From positions 186,001 through 250,000 of the forward strand of contig SAQL01000005.1 in assembly GCA_004020645.1 (NCBI GenBank): a stretch of DNA of 64,000 bases, given 5' to 3'. Both the position numbers and the translations under genes were made by a program. Positions 39,084 through 48,436 of this stretch are shown piece after piece (positions within the stretch are counted from its first letter, which is position 1; each line of letters starts with the position of its first letter). Below the pieces are notes generated by a model. It saw only the letters and a program-made list of their open reading frames with translations. It ran no database searches and was not told the DNA's origin. The stretch comes from Mesorhizobium sp. (GTDB lineage: Bacteria > Pseudomonadota > Alphaproteobacteria > Rhizobiales > Rhizobiaceae).

Positions 39084-40094
39084 ATGGCTACAATTCGCAA
39101 ACATCGGGACAAATATCAGGTTCAGGTTCGCAGAAGGGGTTTCCCGCCCGTATCCCGTTCTTTCCACAAATTGGCCGACGCCAAGGAATGGGCGAGACAC
39201 ATGGAGACGCAGGCTGACCGGCACGAACTCGCGCCGAACCGCAAAGAACTCAAACGGTTCACCCTGGGGGACCTCGTTCGACGCTACCGAAGTGAGGTCG
39301 TGGTTTCCAAGAAGGGCGCAGAGGTAGAGACAATCGTGCTCGATGCTTTCCTCCGTCATCCCATCTGTCGGAAAAGCCTTGCCGATCTGAACACCTCGGA
39401 CTTCGCCTCCTATCGTGATGAGAGGCTCAAGACCATTGCCGCCACATCGCTCAAGAGGCAGTTGGCACCAGTCAACAACATGTTCGAGCTTGCGCGGACC
39501 GAATGGAAAATCCCGCTTAAGAACCCCTTGGTCGACCTTTCGTTGAAGGCGAACGACAACAGACGCGAGCGTCGACTCCGCGAAGGCGAGTTGGATAGGC
39601 TGGTCGAGGCGGGGAAGAAGACCCGGAACCCCTTCGTTCTCCCAGTGATCCGCTTCGCCATAGAAACCGGCATGAGGCGCGGTGAGATTCTGAATCTCCG
39701 GTGGCGCGACATCGATGAGACACGTGGGACCGCAACTATCCTTGAGACCAAGAACGGCTCCCCACGAACGATCCCACTGACGTCTGGTGCTCTCGATGTC
39801 CTGAGGACGCTGGGCGCCCTCAAGGGGCAAGAAAGCTGTTCTCGGGTGTTCCCATTGTCTGCGCTTGCACTTCGGCTCTGCTGGGACAGGCTCACCGGGA
39901 GAGCCAACATCAATGACCTGAACTTCCATGATCTCCGGCACGAGGCCATCTCGCGACTGTTCGAGCTTGGCCTAACGGTGCCAGAGGTGGCGTCAATCAG
40001 TGGCCATCGGGACATGAGGATGCTCTTCAGGTACGCCCATGCCAGCCATGCATCCATTCGAACCAAGCTGGCTGCCGCCCCCGGGATAGGATGA
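39084..40094 (+). CDS. int: Tyrosine-type site-specific integrase
   Basis: 336 residues. An N-terminal core-binding SAM-like domain (about 60-150) precedes the catalytic domain. Catalytic residues are visible: Arg in ETGMRRGEILNLRWRD (about 198), Lys223 in ETKNGSPRT, HDLRH (282-286), GH at 307-308 and the nucleophile Tyr317 in LFRYAHAS. It starts 102 bp from the tRNA-Val and should mediate integration and excision at the 94-bp repeat. No excisionase gene was recognised. Confidence 0.93.
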   Translation: MATIRKHRDKYQVQVRRRGFPPVSRSFHKLADAKEWARHMETQADRHELAPNRKELKRFTLGDLVRRYRSEVVVSKKGAEVETIVLDAFLRHPICRKSLADLNTSDFASYRDERLKTIAATSLKRQLAPVNNMFELARTEWKIPLKNPLVDLSLKANDNRRERRLREGELDRLVEAGKKTRNPFVLPVIRFAIETGMRRGEILNLRWRDIDETRGTATILETKNGSPRTIPLTSGALDVLRTLGALKGQESCSRVFPLSALALRLCWDRLTGRANINDLNFHDLRHEAISRLFELGLTVPEVASISGHRDMRMLFRYAHASHASIRTKLAAAPGIG

Positions 40095-40320
40095 CTGGGC
40101 TACGCAACTGCCGCGATCCCTGATCTGCAAAAATGTGGGAAGACACAAGGCGACAACAACCTTCTGTCTTCCCGCAATGGGGCGCTCAGCACCGTGGCGG
40201 ATCAACGTTCGTAGTACGCGACGAGCGTAGCGAGGCGGGCCTCGCCCAAGATGACCAAGGTAGCCTCGGGGTTCACTTATTGGTGGGCGCTATTTCTCCG
40301 GTATAGGGGCCACCCACCAT

Positions 40321-42243
40321 TCAGGTCTTGAGCAACCATGCCTTGCTGCCCCTGCCGATGCCCCCGTTGTGGTGGAACGTTACCCCGATGGCCCTCAAGG
40401 ATGCTGTGATGAAATGATTGGGATCACTCAGGACCCGCCGGAGTTCCTTCATCTTTTCGACGCCCCAGCCAAGGTCGGTTCGGACCTTGTTCATCGTGGT
40501 CTCCCCAGGGAGCCTGTTGGCCATGTACGCGATGACGGCCTTGTAGCCCGCCGACTTACGCACCTTCATGGCTATTCCATCCAGTTCGAAGTCCCACGGT
40601 TCGACATTGATGCCCGGCATCTCTGTCTCGATGTTTTCCAGCATGGATTTGCCCCGATGGTCATCGGGAAACACTATGAAGACGTCGGCGGGCGGACAGT
40701 CCCCATCGCCGTTCACGGATTTGCGGCATCTGATCCGATTGATGGCCTGAATGACGGAAACCGTGACTTGCTTGATCTCCATAGCCTGGCGGACGTTCCG
40801 ATAACTCTTCCACGTGGGAGATGAGAGCCATTGGTCAGGTTTCAGGCCCTGGACGGCGAAGAAGGTATTGGTTGACCAAATAGTGCCACGGTAAGGAAGA
40901 CCGAGCACGACAACAGTGTCAAAATCCTTCCAGTCGTTTTTCCCGTCAATGGCTCCCCAGTGAGCAACTGCGTAGCCGCCGAACTCAGGATCCAGAGTAA
41001 GAGCCTTGGCCTCCATGGCCTTGTGGACGCACAGAAGCACCGAGCGCTCGCCGTGGGTTTTCTCAAGTTCGTGTATGACGCGTTCAATCCTGACATGTCC
41101 TTTCTTCTTCATGGTGGTTTTCCCCAGGCCGCTTGCATAGGCGACATGAAGCGTGACGTTTCGATAGTTGCGGGCATTGCGTGGAATTGAAGGCCTGACC
41201 GCTCTGTCCTCCAGCAACTCCCAGAGCATGTTCTGCGAGGCGGTGGCGTCGAGAACCACCGGTCCGGGAATATCCATGGGGATGAGAAGCTCAGAACCAT
41301 TGAGCGTGTCCCATTCGCCAGCCTTGTGGTAGTAGGCCCATTTGGTCAGAAGGCTTTCGCACGACCGCATTGTGTGCTCGACACGGCTGATCAGTCGCTG
41401 CCGGTCCAACAGACTGTCTTTGCCGAGCACGATGTGGTCCAGCGGCAACAGAACAAGTTCCTCAAGCAACCCCGCAAGCGAGTGGTCCTTGGTCCAGCCG
41501 ATGTTGGTCTCGGACGGATGCCGCCACAGGATGGCCTCCTGCTGCTCCCGTGGTTCCCTCTCGATCCGCTCCAGCACCCCGAGGAGTGCCTTAAGGGCAT
41601 CGCAGGCTACCGGATGCCGCTGCCGCATACGTGCATCGACGTATCCCAGCGTCGTGCGAAGAGATTCAGCGGTTACCTGATATTCCTCGACAATGTTCGC
41701 CAACGCCTCGTCGATGATAGTCAGACAGCGTGGTCCGGCGTCCCACATCGTGAACTCGGACCATTTGCCATGACGACCGCGATAGATCGCCTCCGTTGCC
41801 CGTTGGTAGGCTGAGTGGGTGATGACCAGAACGTCCTTATCCCGGCAATCCGTGTTCTTTGTCCTGTTATCCGAATGCCTTGCAACGGCTGCGTTTCGCC
41901 CAGCAAGATCATTGATGGCGACTACGATCTCGTCTGCCTGCTCGATTGTGCGCACGACGACGAGAATGCCGGTGCGGTTCTCTGGTTCGCCTTCAGCGTT
42001 CATCCTCGCGATCAGGGAGCTGTAGACGGTCAGACCTTGGGTCTTCCCCGTACCTGTTGCCGGTTCGAGCACCCTCCATTTGCGGTCACCGTTGGCGTGG
42101 CCGATGATCGCCTCACCGAACGTTTGCGCCATGGTCTGCCAAAGTTTTTCAAGGGGTTTGCTGCTGGTGTTGCCCAGCGATACAAAACGGGTGGTCATGT
42201 GACGTACGAAGTCGATTGGTGACACGATGTTACGTGTAGCCAT
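40321..42243 (-). CDS. Large DEAD-like helicase/ATPase, island-borne
   Basis: 640 residues. Walker A is PATGTGKTQ (about 61-69) and motif II is TIIDEALAN (about 175-183). DATAS, VLLCVHKAMEA and QAINRIRCRK (a motif VI-like QxxxRxxR) occupy the places of later helicase motifs. The C-terminal 80 residues (ETTMNKVRTDLGWGVEKMKE) look like a winged-helix DNA-binding part. I know no specific family. A role in island replication or in DNA or RNA remodelling during defence is inference. The start at 42243 has TGAGGACC upstream. Confidence 0.75.
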   Translation of the reverse strand: MATRNIVSPIDFVRHMTTRFVSLGNTSSKPLEKLWQTMAQTFGEAIIGHANGDRKWRVLEPATGTGKTQGLTVYSSLIARMNAEGEPENRTGILVVVRTIEQADEIVVAINDLAGRNAAVARHSDNRTKNTDCRDKDVLVITHSAYQRATEAIYRGRHGKWSEFTMWDAGPRCLTIIDEALANIVEEYQVTAESLRTTLGYVDARMRQRHPVACDALKALLGVLERIEREPREQQEAILWRHPSETNIGWTKDHSLAGLLEELVLLPLDHIVLGKDSLLDRQRLISRVEHTMRSCESLLTKWAYYHKAGEWDTLNGSELLIPMDIPGPVVLDATASQNMLWELLEDRAVRPSIPRNARNYRNVTLHVAYASGLGKTTMKKKGHVRIERVIHELEKTHGERSVLLCVHKAMEAKALTLDPEFGGYAVAHWGAIDGKNDWKDFDTVVVLGLPYRGTIWSTNTFFAVQGLKPDQWLSSPTWKSYRNVRQAMEIKQVTVSVIQAINRIRCRKSVNGDGDCPPADVFIVFPDDHRGKSMLENIETEMPGINVEPWDFELDGIAMKVRKSAGYKAVIAYMANRLPGETTMNKVRTDLGWGVEKMKELRRVLSDPNHFITASLRAIGVTFHHNGGIGRGSKAWLLKT

Positions 42244-42396
42244 TGGTGGTCCTCAATTTTTGATACTTGCTTGAGTGGCCCGCTAAATGACCGGTATAGG
42301 AACGAAAGAGCGTTGACCGGACGGGCCAACCCGAAACGATGTCGGGTATGCGGGAAAGCAGCGTAGCGCTTCTACCTCATAGAGCCAATGTTGTAA

Positions 42397-43104
42397 CTAT
42401 TTGAGTTTGTTTAGATAATCCCTCTCAAGTTTCCGCAAGAGGGCCCATTGCTTCACCTCGAAGCCTTTATCCGGCTGTGAAAACCAGAACGGGTCGAAAG
42501 GTTCCGACACCAGTTTGATGTGACGATCGATTAGCTCCTTTGGGCGCCCTGGCAACACAGCGTCGGCGTTGTCGGTGATCTCAGCAGCAACGGTGGCAAA
42601 GCGACGGTCATTACGTGCGGTTATAGCTGCGCCATGCAGCAATCCCTTCGGTGTGGCCTGGATCTTCGGAAGGGCAACGAGGCCGACCAGGAGTTGCCGG
42701 TAGGCTGTATCATTCAATTGTATGGCCTCCCAAGCCGCCGCGTAGTTGAGGCGTCGGTCTGCGAGCCGCCGAATCTGATGCTTGACGTATGCCAACTTCG
42801 CGGCATTCAGCCTTCGCAAAGGCTTTCCACGACGCAATCCCTGCCGGAGGTCGGCGTTCGCGCGGGGGGCTCGCGCATGTTCCTTCAGTCGCGCTCGAAA
42901 GTAGGACAACCTACCCTCGTCGTAACTCTCTGCCTCCAAGGGATCGACAACTCTGGCCCACCAGTCGACGACCATACGATCTCTAAAAGGGCTGTCGTAG
43001 CGCGTGTCCTCAATGAGGATTTGCGCGACGTAGTCATAAGTGGATCGTCGTATCCGTCGCCGACGCCGTTCCAAGATCGTGGCTTTTATGTCCTGCAGTC
43101 TCAT
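42397..43104 (-). CDS. Uncharacterised Arg-rich island protein
   Basis: 235 residues, no family recognised. It is strongly basic, opening MRLQDIKATILERRRRRIRR, with further basic stretches (LRQGLRRGKPLRRL, YVKHQIRRLADRRLN), so it may bind nucleic acid. The C-terminus ends FEVKQWALLRKLERDYLNKL. It lies 153 bp upstream of the helicase-like gene on the same strand and could be cotranscribed. AAAGGGCGC precedes ATG 43104. Confidence 0.6.
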   Translation of the reverse strand: MRLQDIKATILERRRRRIRRSTYDYVAQILIEDTRYDSPFRDRMVVDWWARVVDPLEAESYDEGRLSYFRARLKEHARAPRANADLRQGLRRGKPLRRLNAAKLAYVKHQIRRLADRRLNYAAAWEAIQLNDTAYRQLLVGLVALPKIQATPKGLLHGAAITARNDRRFATVAAEITDNADAVLPGRPKELIDRHIKLVSEPFDPFWFSQPDKGFEVKQWALLRKLERDYLNKLK

Positions 43105-43297
43105 TGCGCCCTTTATGCACAGTCTGGGGCCTCGGAGGTAGGGCCTCCCCGGAGGGTGACAAGGATGACTGCCTGTACTGGATGAGCCTATGGCGGTGTG
43201 GGGTACCTAACTGACCGAAGAAATCAATCCCGTGCTCTAGGGTCAAAACCCCGGTCGCAAGGCACTCGCAGGCCGAAGCCTACCGACCCCTGATGCG

Positions 43298-44410
43298 CTA
43301 CAGCCGAAGTTGGGCTTCAGCCAGTTCATGTAAGGCACTTAGAAACTCACGTTGCCTAAGCCCGGTATCGTTCCGGCGCTTTGCACGATCTAAATACGAT
43401 GAGAAGGTCTCAGCGATTTGTGCATCGTCCAGTATGTCGGCACTGCCCCCTTTTTTGCCATGCACTTTCTGAGCGTTCGTCCGCGCCTCGTTCACGTAGA
43501 ATCGGGCAAGTTCTAGGGCGTCGTCTACCGACAGAAGCGGCTGGAGTTCGATACGATTTTCCAGGCGACTTCTAAAAGCAGGCAGCGCCAGAGAGTACCG
43601 ACGTAAAGCATCTGGGGTCACCGCCAGCATCATAAATAAATGGTTGGGCAACGCGTCGATAATCGCCCTCATAGACGACAAATATCTTGCGACTGCCGTC
43701 GCGCTTAGGACGCCGTCTTGTTTTTCAAGCTCGTCCAGTAGCAGAAAGACGCCGTTCAGCAGTCCCATTGTACTGCTTGCCTGCACCAAATCACGAAAAG
43801 CGGCTGTCTTGGCTTCAACCGTGTCGAGTCTGAAATTAACGCCTAAGATTTCTCGATGCAATTTCAGCAAGCGAAGACCCATGAACCACTCATGCAGGGC
43901 CTCAACAACTGGTTGGGCAGCGTTGGATGTAGCTAACTTCCGAAGCGCTATTCGCACTTCGTAATTTCGTGCTTGCTCGATCGCCTCGTCAGCTTTTGCG
44001 GGGTTAGCGTTTAAGGCCTCACCAAGTGAGCGGAGATGGTCATTTCCCAACTCCTGAAACAAGCGTCGAAGAATGCTATCAAATGATGATTCTGGGTCAG
44101 CCAAATATCTTACGACGTAAAATCCGCCTAGCGTGGGCAGAACGTCTCTTAGCTCTCGCTCATAATAGTTAAGGATGTTTGTTTTGCCTACTCCTTGAGA
44201 GCCCTCTATCACAATGACTTGGGTCTTGTGATCACGAACAAAGCTCTCGATCTTCTGGTCTACAGCTTCATCGCTTGCAGATCGACGATGCGGGTTGTCG
44301 GTAGTCTGGCTAGACGCCGGGAACGGATTCCCCTCGAATCCGAATTTCGTAAAAAGCCGATTCAGATTAGCTGGTGCGGTGGCCTGACTGAGGCGGTCAC
44401 GTAGGCTCAC
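43298..44410 (-). CDS. P-loop AAA-type ATPase, third gene of a PIN/ATPase operon
   Basis: 370 residues. Walker A GSQGVGKTN at about 70-78 and Walker B VFLLLDELEK at about 221-230. An arginine-rich region follows (RYSLALPAFRSRLENRIELQ), then a helical C-terminus. The layout resembles STAND/ORC-like or TnsC-like AAA proteins that switch on a partner when they sense a target. Translation starts at GTG 44410, overlapping the stop of the PIN gene by 4 bp (GTGA). It is the last gene of the three-gene operon. Family not identified. Confidence 0.75.
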   Translation of the reverse strand: MSLRDRLSQATAPANLNRLFTKFGFEGNPFPASSQTTDNPHRRSASDEAVDQKIESFVRDHKTQVIVIEGSQGVGKTNILNYYERELRDVLPTLGGFYVVRYLADPESSFDSILRRLFQELGNDHLRSLGEALNANPAKADEAIEQARNYEVRIALRKLATSNAAQPVVEALHEWFMGLRLLKLHREILGVNFRLDTVEAKTAAFRDLVQASSTMGLLNGVFLLLDELEKQDGVLSATAVARYLSSMRAIIDALPNHLFMMLAVTPDALRRYSLALPAFRSRLENRIELQPLLSVDDALELARFYVNEARTNAQKVHGKKGGSADILDDAQIAETFSSYLDRAKRRNDTGLRQREFLSALHELAEAQLRL

Positions 44411-46524
44411 TTACCGGCCCTTTCTAAACGGATGCTGGCGCTGGACTTATTGGGTACCAGAAAGTCTCCTCGATAAAGGTGAACAATTTCGACGCTGGGA
44501 CTCCTTCCACCCATACGAAGCACCTGTATGGCATGAGCGTCATGCCTGGTATCTAGCGTAGAGCCCTCTGTCTGAACCAATAGCAGACCATCCGCCGACG
44601 TTTCGGCAAGTGCCTCGCGAACTCTGACAGGATGCACCCCATCCTTTTCTATCAGTGCTTCTAACCAGGCTCCAACGGAAACGAACCTATCCCCAGCGTG
44701 TAGTTCCTCAAATCTAGCCAGAGCCAAGTCGACGAACTGAGCCCTGTTCGGCTTTCTATGAGCCGGGAAATAGCCCCTGTCCACCACTGGGGCTGCCAAG
44801 GCCAGTACCTCTCCAATCGTGTGATAAGTTGCGCGGGACCTCTCTGGAACCAATATGTTGAATGCCTCACCAATGGGAGCTGCCTCTAGCGCATCTAGGA
44901 ATGCTGCCACCGACGGGACTTTCGAGAGACCCAACTGAACCCTGACTAGGTCGCCCTGTTGTAATGCAGTCGCAAGCGATAGCCCGGCTTCCGTTAGCTC
45001 CCAGCCGGTAGTTTCGCTCATTGTTGCGAGATCACCTGCCGCTAGGAAACGGCGATACTCACCTGGGGTCGCAGTCCCCAAAATCTGCTGTGCTTGGTTC
45101 GCCGATACTCTCCCACCTTCTTCTAACACTGACGTAAAGAATTTGAACATCCGGTCGACGTTGAACCTGTAGTAGCCGGTGCCACTGGCAGCGACTGAGC
45201 TCTCACGCTTCGGCTTATTTGATGCTGTTACCTTAGCCTTAACTTTCGTAGGTCCCGCCACGCGGGGACGCGTTGCGACAGGTTTCGACGCTAACTCCGG
45301 CTGGGCCTCTGGCTCTATCTCGGGCGACGCACCTTCTGCTGCCCAATCTGCGAGGGTGCTGGACTTGAGCCAAAGCAGATCGTTCCGGGAATGAACAGGC
45401 GACCAAGACAGTTCAGAACCTATGGCTGCGACTTCCACCCATCGACTGTTGTCGGCAGAAATCAGACGCGCTTTACCGAAGGAAGTGGCTAACTCCCAAA
45501 CAACAGATTGCAGCGGTACCCTGTAGAGGTCGGCAGTGAGAGGATTGAACACTGTCCCTGAGAAAGTACGCCCTAGAACATCGCTCGCCTTAACAAACTG
45601 ATGGAACAAAGGAGATATTCCCTCCGCAAGGGCCATCCGCGCCAAGCCCTGATCGGCAGTAAGTAATAAAACCCTGTGACCAGGGTTAGAATGCGATTGA
45701 TGTAGGCGTGCAGCTTCAAGAATCAAACGATCGCAGTAGCTACGGAAAGCCACAGACAGGTTCAGTTCAGTAATTTCTTTGTCATTATCAGCAAGAAAGG
45801 CACTCCGAAGAGGATCACCCATAAGAGGAGTTCGTTCAATCTCGGTATCCTCTCTGATTTCCAAGGTAAGCAGCACTCTCTGGCCGCTTTGACTCAAAAG
45901 ATGATCAACGAGCAGAGCTGCAGCATTAATCTTAGTTGCTCGACGCCGCTTGAGAAAGTTGTCTGCAAGATTGAGCACTTCCATGTGCACTATGGCTGGA
46001 ATTTTGATTCGCACTGCGGGATGTAGAAAACGGGCGACGAAGTCGAGGCCGCCTTGCAAAACTGATGATGTGTCAGCAACCACCGTGGTGCCGCGAAGCC
46101 CGACCATTTCCTCGACTGATCCTGGATCGAATCGTGGGTGAGCCAAGCCCAGGCGGGTGAGGATGCCAGCTACCGCGTCCAGACTTTTTGCCACTCTGCC
46201 GACGGTCCGTTTATAGGCGTCCACCTTATTCCTATCCTTGGACTGGCCATCGGCTTTGTTCGTCTGCATTAGGTCATGCAAACTGTCGTCTGCTGCCGTT
46301 ACGGTGGGAAGCTCCCACTCATAGGTGCCTTTGCGCACCGCGCGAAGAAAGTCTTCTGGATCGCCACCGGTGAGCGATAGTGACAATTCGCCCAAATGGA
46401 GGAACCTTCCTTCCTTGAAACATGACTCTTCACGAACTTCGACGCGGCACTTGCCGTCCGGGCTAAACACGCCCGCTAGAATTCCACTGGCATCGTTTGC
46501 CGCGATCAGCCTGAAATCATTCAT
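44407..46524 (-). CDS. PIN-domain nuclease-like protein, second gene of the operon
   Basis: 705 residues. The central part (about 145-320) is a PIN-like domain. VVADTSSVLQGG gives D151, HMEVLNLADNF gives E182, YCDRLILEAARL gives D265 and LLLTADQGLARMA gives D291, the four acids that bind metal in PIN ribonucleases. The N-terminal 140 residues and C-terminal 280 residues are unrecognised; the linker at 395-440 is Pro/Lys-rich, and the C-terminal part has winged-helix-like helices. ATG 46524 overlaps the upstream stop by 4 bp (ATGA). Probably cuts RNA when activated by the ATPase; that is inference. Confidence 0.75.
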   Translation of the reverse strand: MNDFRLIAANDASGILAGVFSPDGKCRVEVREESCFKEGRFLHLGELSLSLTGGDPEDFLRAVRKGTYEWELPTVTAADDSLHDLMQTNKADGQSKDRNKVDAYKRTVGRVAKSLDAVAGILTRLGLAHPRFDPGSVEEMVGLRGTTVVADTSSVLQGGLDFVARFLHPAVRIKIPAIVHMEVLNLADNFLKRRRATKINAAALLVDHLLSQSGQRVLLTLEIREDTEIERTPLMGDPLRSAFLADNDKEITELNLSVAFRSYCDRLILEAARLHQSHSNPGHRVLLLTADQGLARMALAEGISPLFHQFVKASDVLGRTFSGTVFNPLTADLYRVPLQSVVWELATSFGKARLISADNSRWVEVAAIGSELSWSPVHSRNDLLWLKSSTLADWAAEGASPEIEPEAQPELASKPVATRPRVAGPTKVKAKVTASNKPKRESSVAASGTGYYRFNVDRMFKFFTSVLEEGGRVSANQAQQILGTATPGEYRRFLAAGDLATMSETTGWELTEAGLSLATALQQGDLVRVQLGLSKVPSVAAFLDALEAAPIGEAFNILVPERSRATYHTIGEVLALAAPVVDRGYFPAHRKPNRAQFVDLALARFEELHAGDRFVSVGAWLEALIEKDGVHPVRVREALAETSADGLLLVQTEGSTLDTRHDAHAIQVLRMGGRSPSVEIVHLYRGDFLVPNKSSASIRLERAGK

Positions 46525-47054
46525 TGAACAGACACTGAGGCTCCGGGAACGTCCTTGAAAATGTCATGTATCCACTCAAGTTGGACGCAAAACGCGAGTA
46601 AGGCATTGAGGCGGTACGCAGTCATTCCGTCCCGCTCAAGACGCTGAGCGCTGTCTGACCATTCTGCCTCGGGCAAGGCAAGCCTCGCGTCATCTAGAAA
46701 TCGCCGCAACTTTTGTAGGCCCCGCTCTAGAGGCGGAAGCGAGGGTTGAAAGTCGTTCCGGAGCCGCTCACTCAAGGTCTGCCTGACCTCGGAATTCACG
46801 ATGCTACCCCAAACATCTTCAAGCGCGTGCCAAACAAACGCCTCCTGCTGAAAAATGTCATCGGGGCCAAAGAGTGTTAGAGCGGCTTTGGTCGTATCCG
46901 GCTGCTGGTGCAAGGCCAGCGATTTTACGGGGGAGTATGGACGCCAAACCGTGATACGCGCGCCGAATGGCGTTTCCTGTGCCAAGCCCCTACCCCCAAA
47001 CAAACTGTCCGCGCACGCTATGTGGATATTCTCATGAGAGCAATCGGATTTCAT
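46521..47054 (-). CDS. Uncharacterised first gene of the PIN/ATPase operon
   Basis: 177 residues from ATG 47054 (a GTG at 47120 would give 199). No family recognised. The N-terminal half contains FGARITVWRPYSPVKSLALH; the C-terminal half is helical (SERLRNDFQPSLPPLERGLQ, RLNALLAFCVQLEWIHDIF). It could be a sensor, adaptor or inhibitor of the PIN protein. The stop codon overlaps the next start by 4 bp. It is divergent from the serine recombinase at 47173, so the operon promoter lies in 47055-47172. Confidence 0.6.
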   Translation of the reverse strand: MKSDCSHENIHIACADSLFGGRGLAQETPFGARITVWRPYSPVKSLALHQQPDTTKAALTLFGPDDIFQQEAFVWHALEDVWGSIVNSEVRQTLSERLRNDFQPSLPPLERGLQKLRRFLDDARLALPEAEWSDSAQRLERDGMTAYRLNALLAFCVQLEWIHDIFKDVPGASVSVQ

Positions 47055-47172
47055 CCCGAATTGTCGTCCCCGATGTCCAGAAAGGTATAGGTTTCCGGCA
47101 CAGTGAACTTGACCGTACACTTTGCGTCCAGTAACAATGTGTCCGCGATTGCTTCAGAGGAAAGGGTACGGC

Positions 47173-47730
47173 ATGGCAGTTGTCGGATATGCGCGGGTGA
47201 GCACCAGCGGTCAGGATTACGAGACACAGGTTGCGAGGCTAAGCGTCCATGGCGCTGACAAAATATTCAGCGAGAAGAAATCAGGGCTGGACGGCAAACG
47301 CCCCGAGTTGGCTCGTTGTCTGGAGTATGTTCGCGAGGGCGACACATTGCTGGTCACCAAGCTTGACCGGCTGGCGCGAAGCACTGCTGATCTTTATCGC
47401 ATCGTCACTCACCTCGCCGACAAGGGCGTTGCCTTCAAGGTGCTGGACGACAACCTCGTCGACACCACCACCCGGACAGGCAAACTCGTCATGGGCATCC
47501 TTGCCCTGATCGCCGAGTTCGAGACGGACATCCGCAAGGAACGTCAGATGGAGGGGATCGCCAAGGCGAGGGCGGAGGGGCGCGTCGGGGGCAGACCGAA
47601 GACGATCGATGCGACCATGGAAGCGCGGATAGCCGAGCTACGACGGAGCAACTTGAGCATCCGCAAGATCGCTGTTGAGGTCGGTGTATCCAAGGCATCG
47701 ATACAAAAGGTGCTGGAGCGAACCTCATAG
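47173..47730 (+). CDS. Serine recombinase (resolvase/invertase family)
   Basis: 185 residues, the small-resolvase layout. The catalytic domain begins MAVVGYARVSTSGQDYETQV, with the nucleophile Ser in ARVSTSGQ, then VTKLDRLARSTADLY (conserved Arg pair) and ILALIAEFETDIRKERQ. A helix-turn-helix ends the protein (LSIRKIAVEVGVSKASIQKV). ATG 47173 follows GAGGAAAGGG. It is the only rightward gene inside the island after int. It may resolve multimers or be the mark of a former transposon. Confidence 0.9.
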   Translation: MAVVGYARVSTSGQDYETQVARLSVHGADKIFSEKKSGLDGKRPELARCLEYVREGDTLLVTKLDRLARSTADLYRIVTHLADKGVAFKVLDDNLVDTTTRTGKLVMGILALIAEFETDIRKERQMEGIAKARAEGRVGGRPKTIDATMEARIAELRRSNLSIRKIAVEVGVSKASIQKVLERTS

Positions 47731-47807
47731 CCCCCCACGGGGGGAATTTGGCTGCCCGTCTGTATGTAAGTACCGAAACAAATTTTTCGCTGAAAATGTC
47801 CGCCAGG

Positions 47808-48413
47808 TTATTTCCCACTCGAGCTACGGAGCGCGAGCTGACGGTCAATCTGGGCAATCAACGCTCTAAATTCGCGGACCAGCTTTTCAGCGTCGGCGAG
47901 CGCCATACCCAATCTCGCGCGTTCCTTGCAGAGAGCCTCGGTCGAAACCGCGTTGGCCTCACGGGCTTTGACGTTCGCATTTGAAACCGGCTTCTCGGCA
48001 GTTATCGCTGCCACGCGGATCGCACCGACGGCTTTGACCGGTTGGCCCTTTTTCCCTGCCAGCTTCTTCTGTCTTTTCTCCAAGGCGACCGCAAACTCCG
48101 GCTGGGCTCTCGCCCAGGCGATCGGTCCTCCAGCCTCCTCGGTTGCCGCGTTCAGTTCCACGCGGGCGTTCCTCGGAGGCATCGGTGCAGTCTGAGATCG
48201 GAGCGCGGCGTCAATGATTGCGTCAAGATAAATGAGCCGCAATGCATTCAAGTTCGGAGTCCGTTTGGCTTTCGCTGGCTGCTGGGCGATCGCGGCACGA
48301 CCACGCCGATTTCTTGGTTTCGAGACTTTTCTGCCGGGAGCCGCCGGGTCGAATGAGGACCACCCAGATCCGCCAACGATAGTACTGCCCCCATTATACC
48401 CGCCTTTGCCCAT
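47808..48413 (-). CDS. Uncharacterised Ala/Lys/Arg-rich protein downstream of hsdR
   Basis: About 201 residues. The N-terminus is glycine- and serine-rich, followed by a basic patch (KVSKPRNRRGRAAIAQQPAK). A predicted coiled coil closes it (ERARLGMALADAEKLVREFR). No known domain. It lies 23 bp after hsdR on the same strand and is probably the last gene of the restriction operon. The start is ATG 48413 or the GTG directly before it. Function unknown. Confidence 0.55.
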   Translation of the reverse strand: MGKGGYNGGSTIVGGSGWSSFDPAAPGRKVSKPRNRRGRAAIAQQPAKAKRTPNLNALRLIYLDAIIDAALRSQTAPMPPRNARVELNAATEEAGGPIAWARAQPEFAVALEKRQKKLAGKKGQPVKAVGAIRVAAITAEKPVSNANVKAREANAVSTEALCKERARLGMALADAEKLVREFRALIAQIDRQLALRSSSGK

Positions 48414-48436
48414 CACTCCCCATCCCGTCGAACCTG

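Noticed and set aside
40137..40173. Inverted repeat GGGAAGACA / TGTCTTCCC after the integrase
   Set aside because: No T tract on either strand and a 19-base loop; too weak for a terminator call.
43298..47054. Assignment of the PIN/ATPase operon to BREX or another named system
   Set aside because: No BREX markers (PglZ, BrxC, BrxX) or other diagnostic partners are present; the ATPase alone is not enough.
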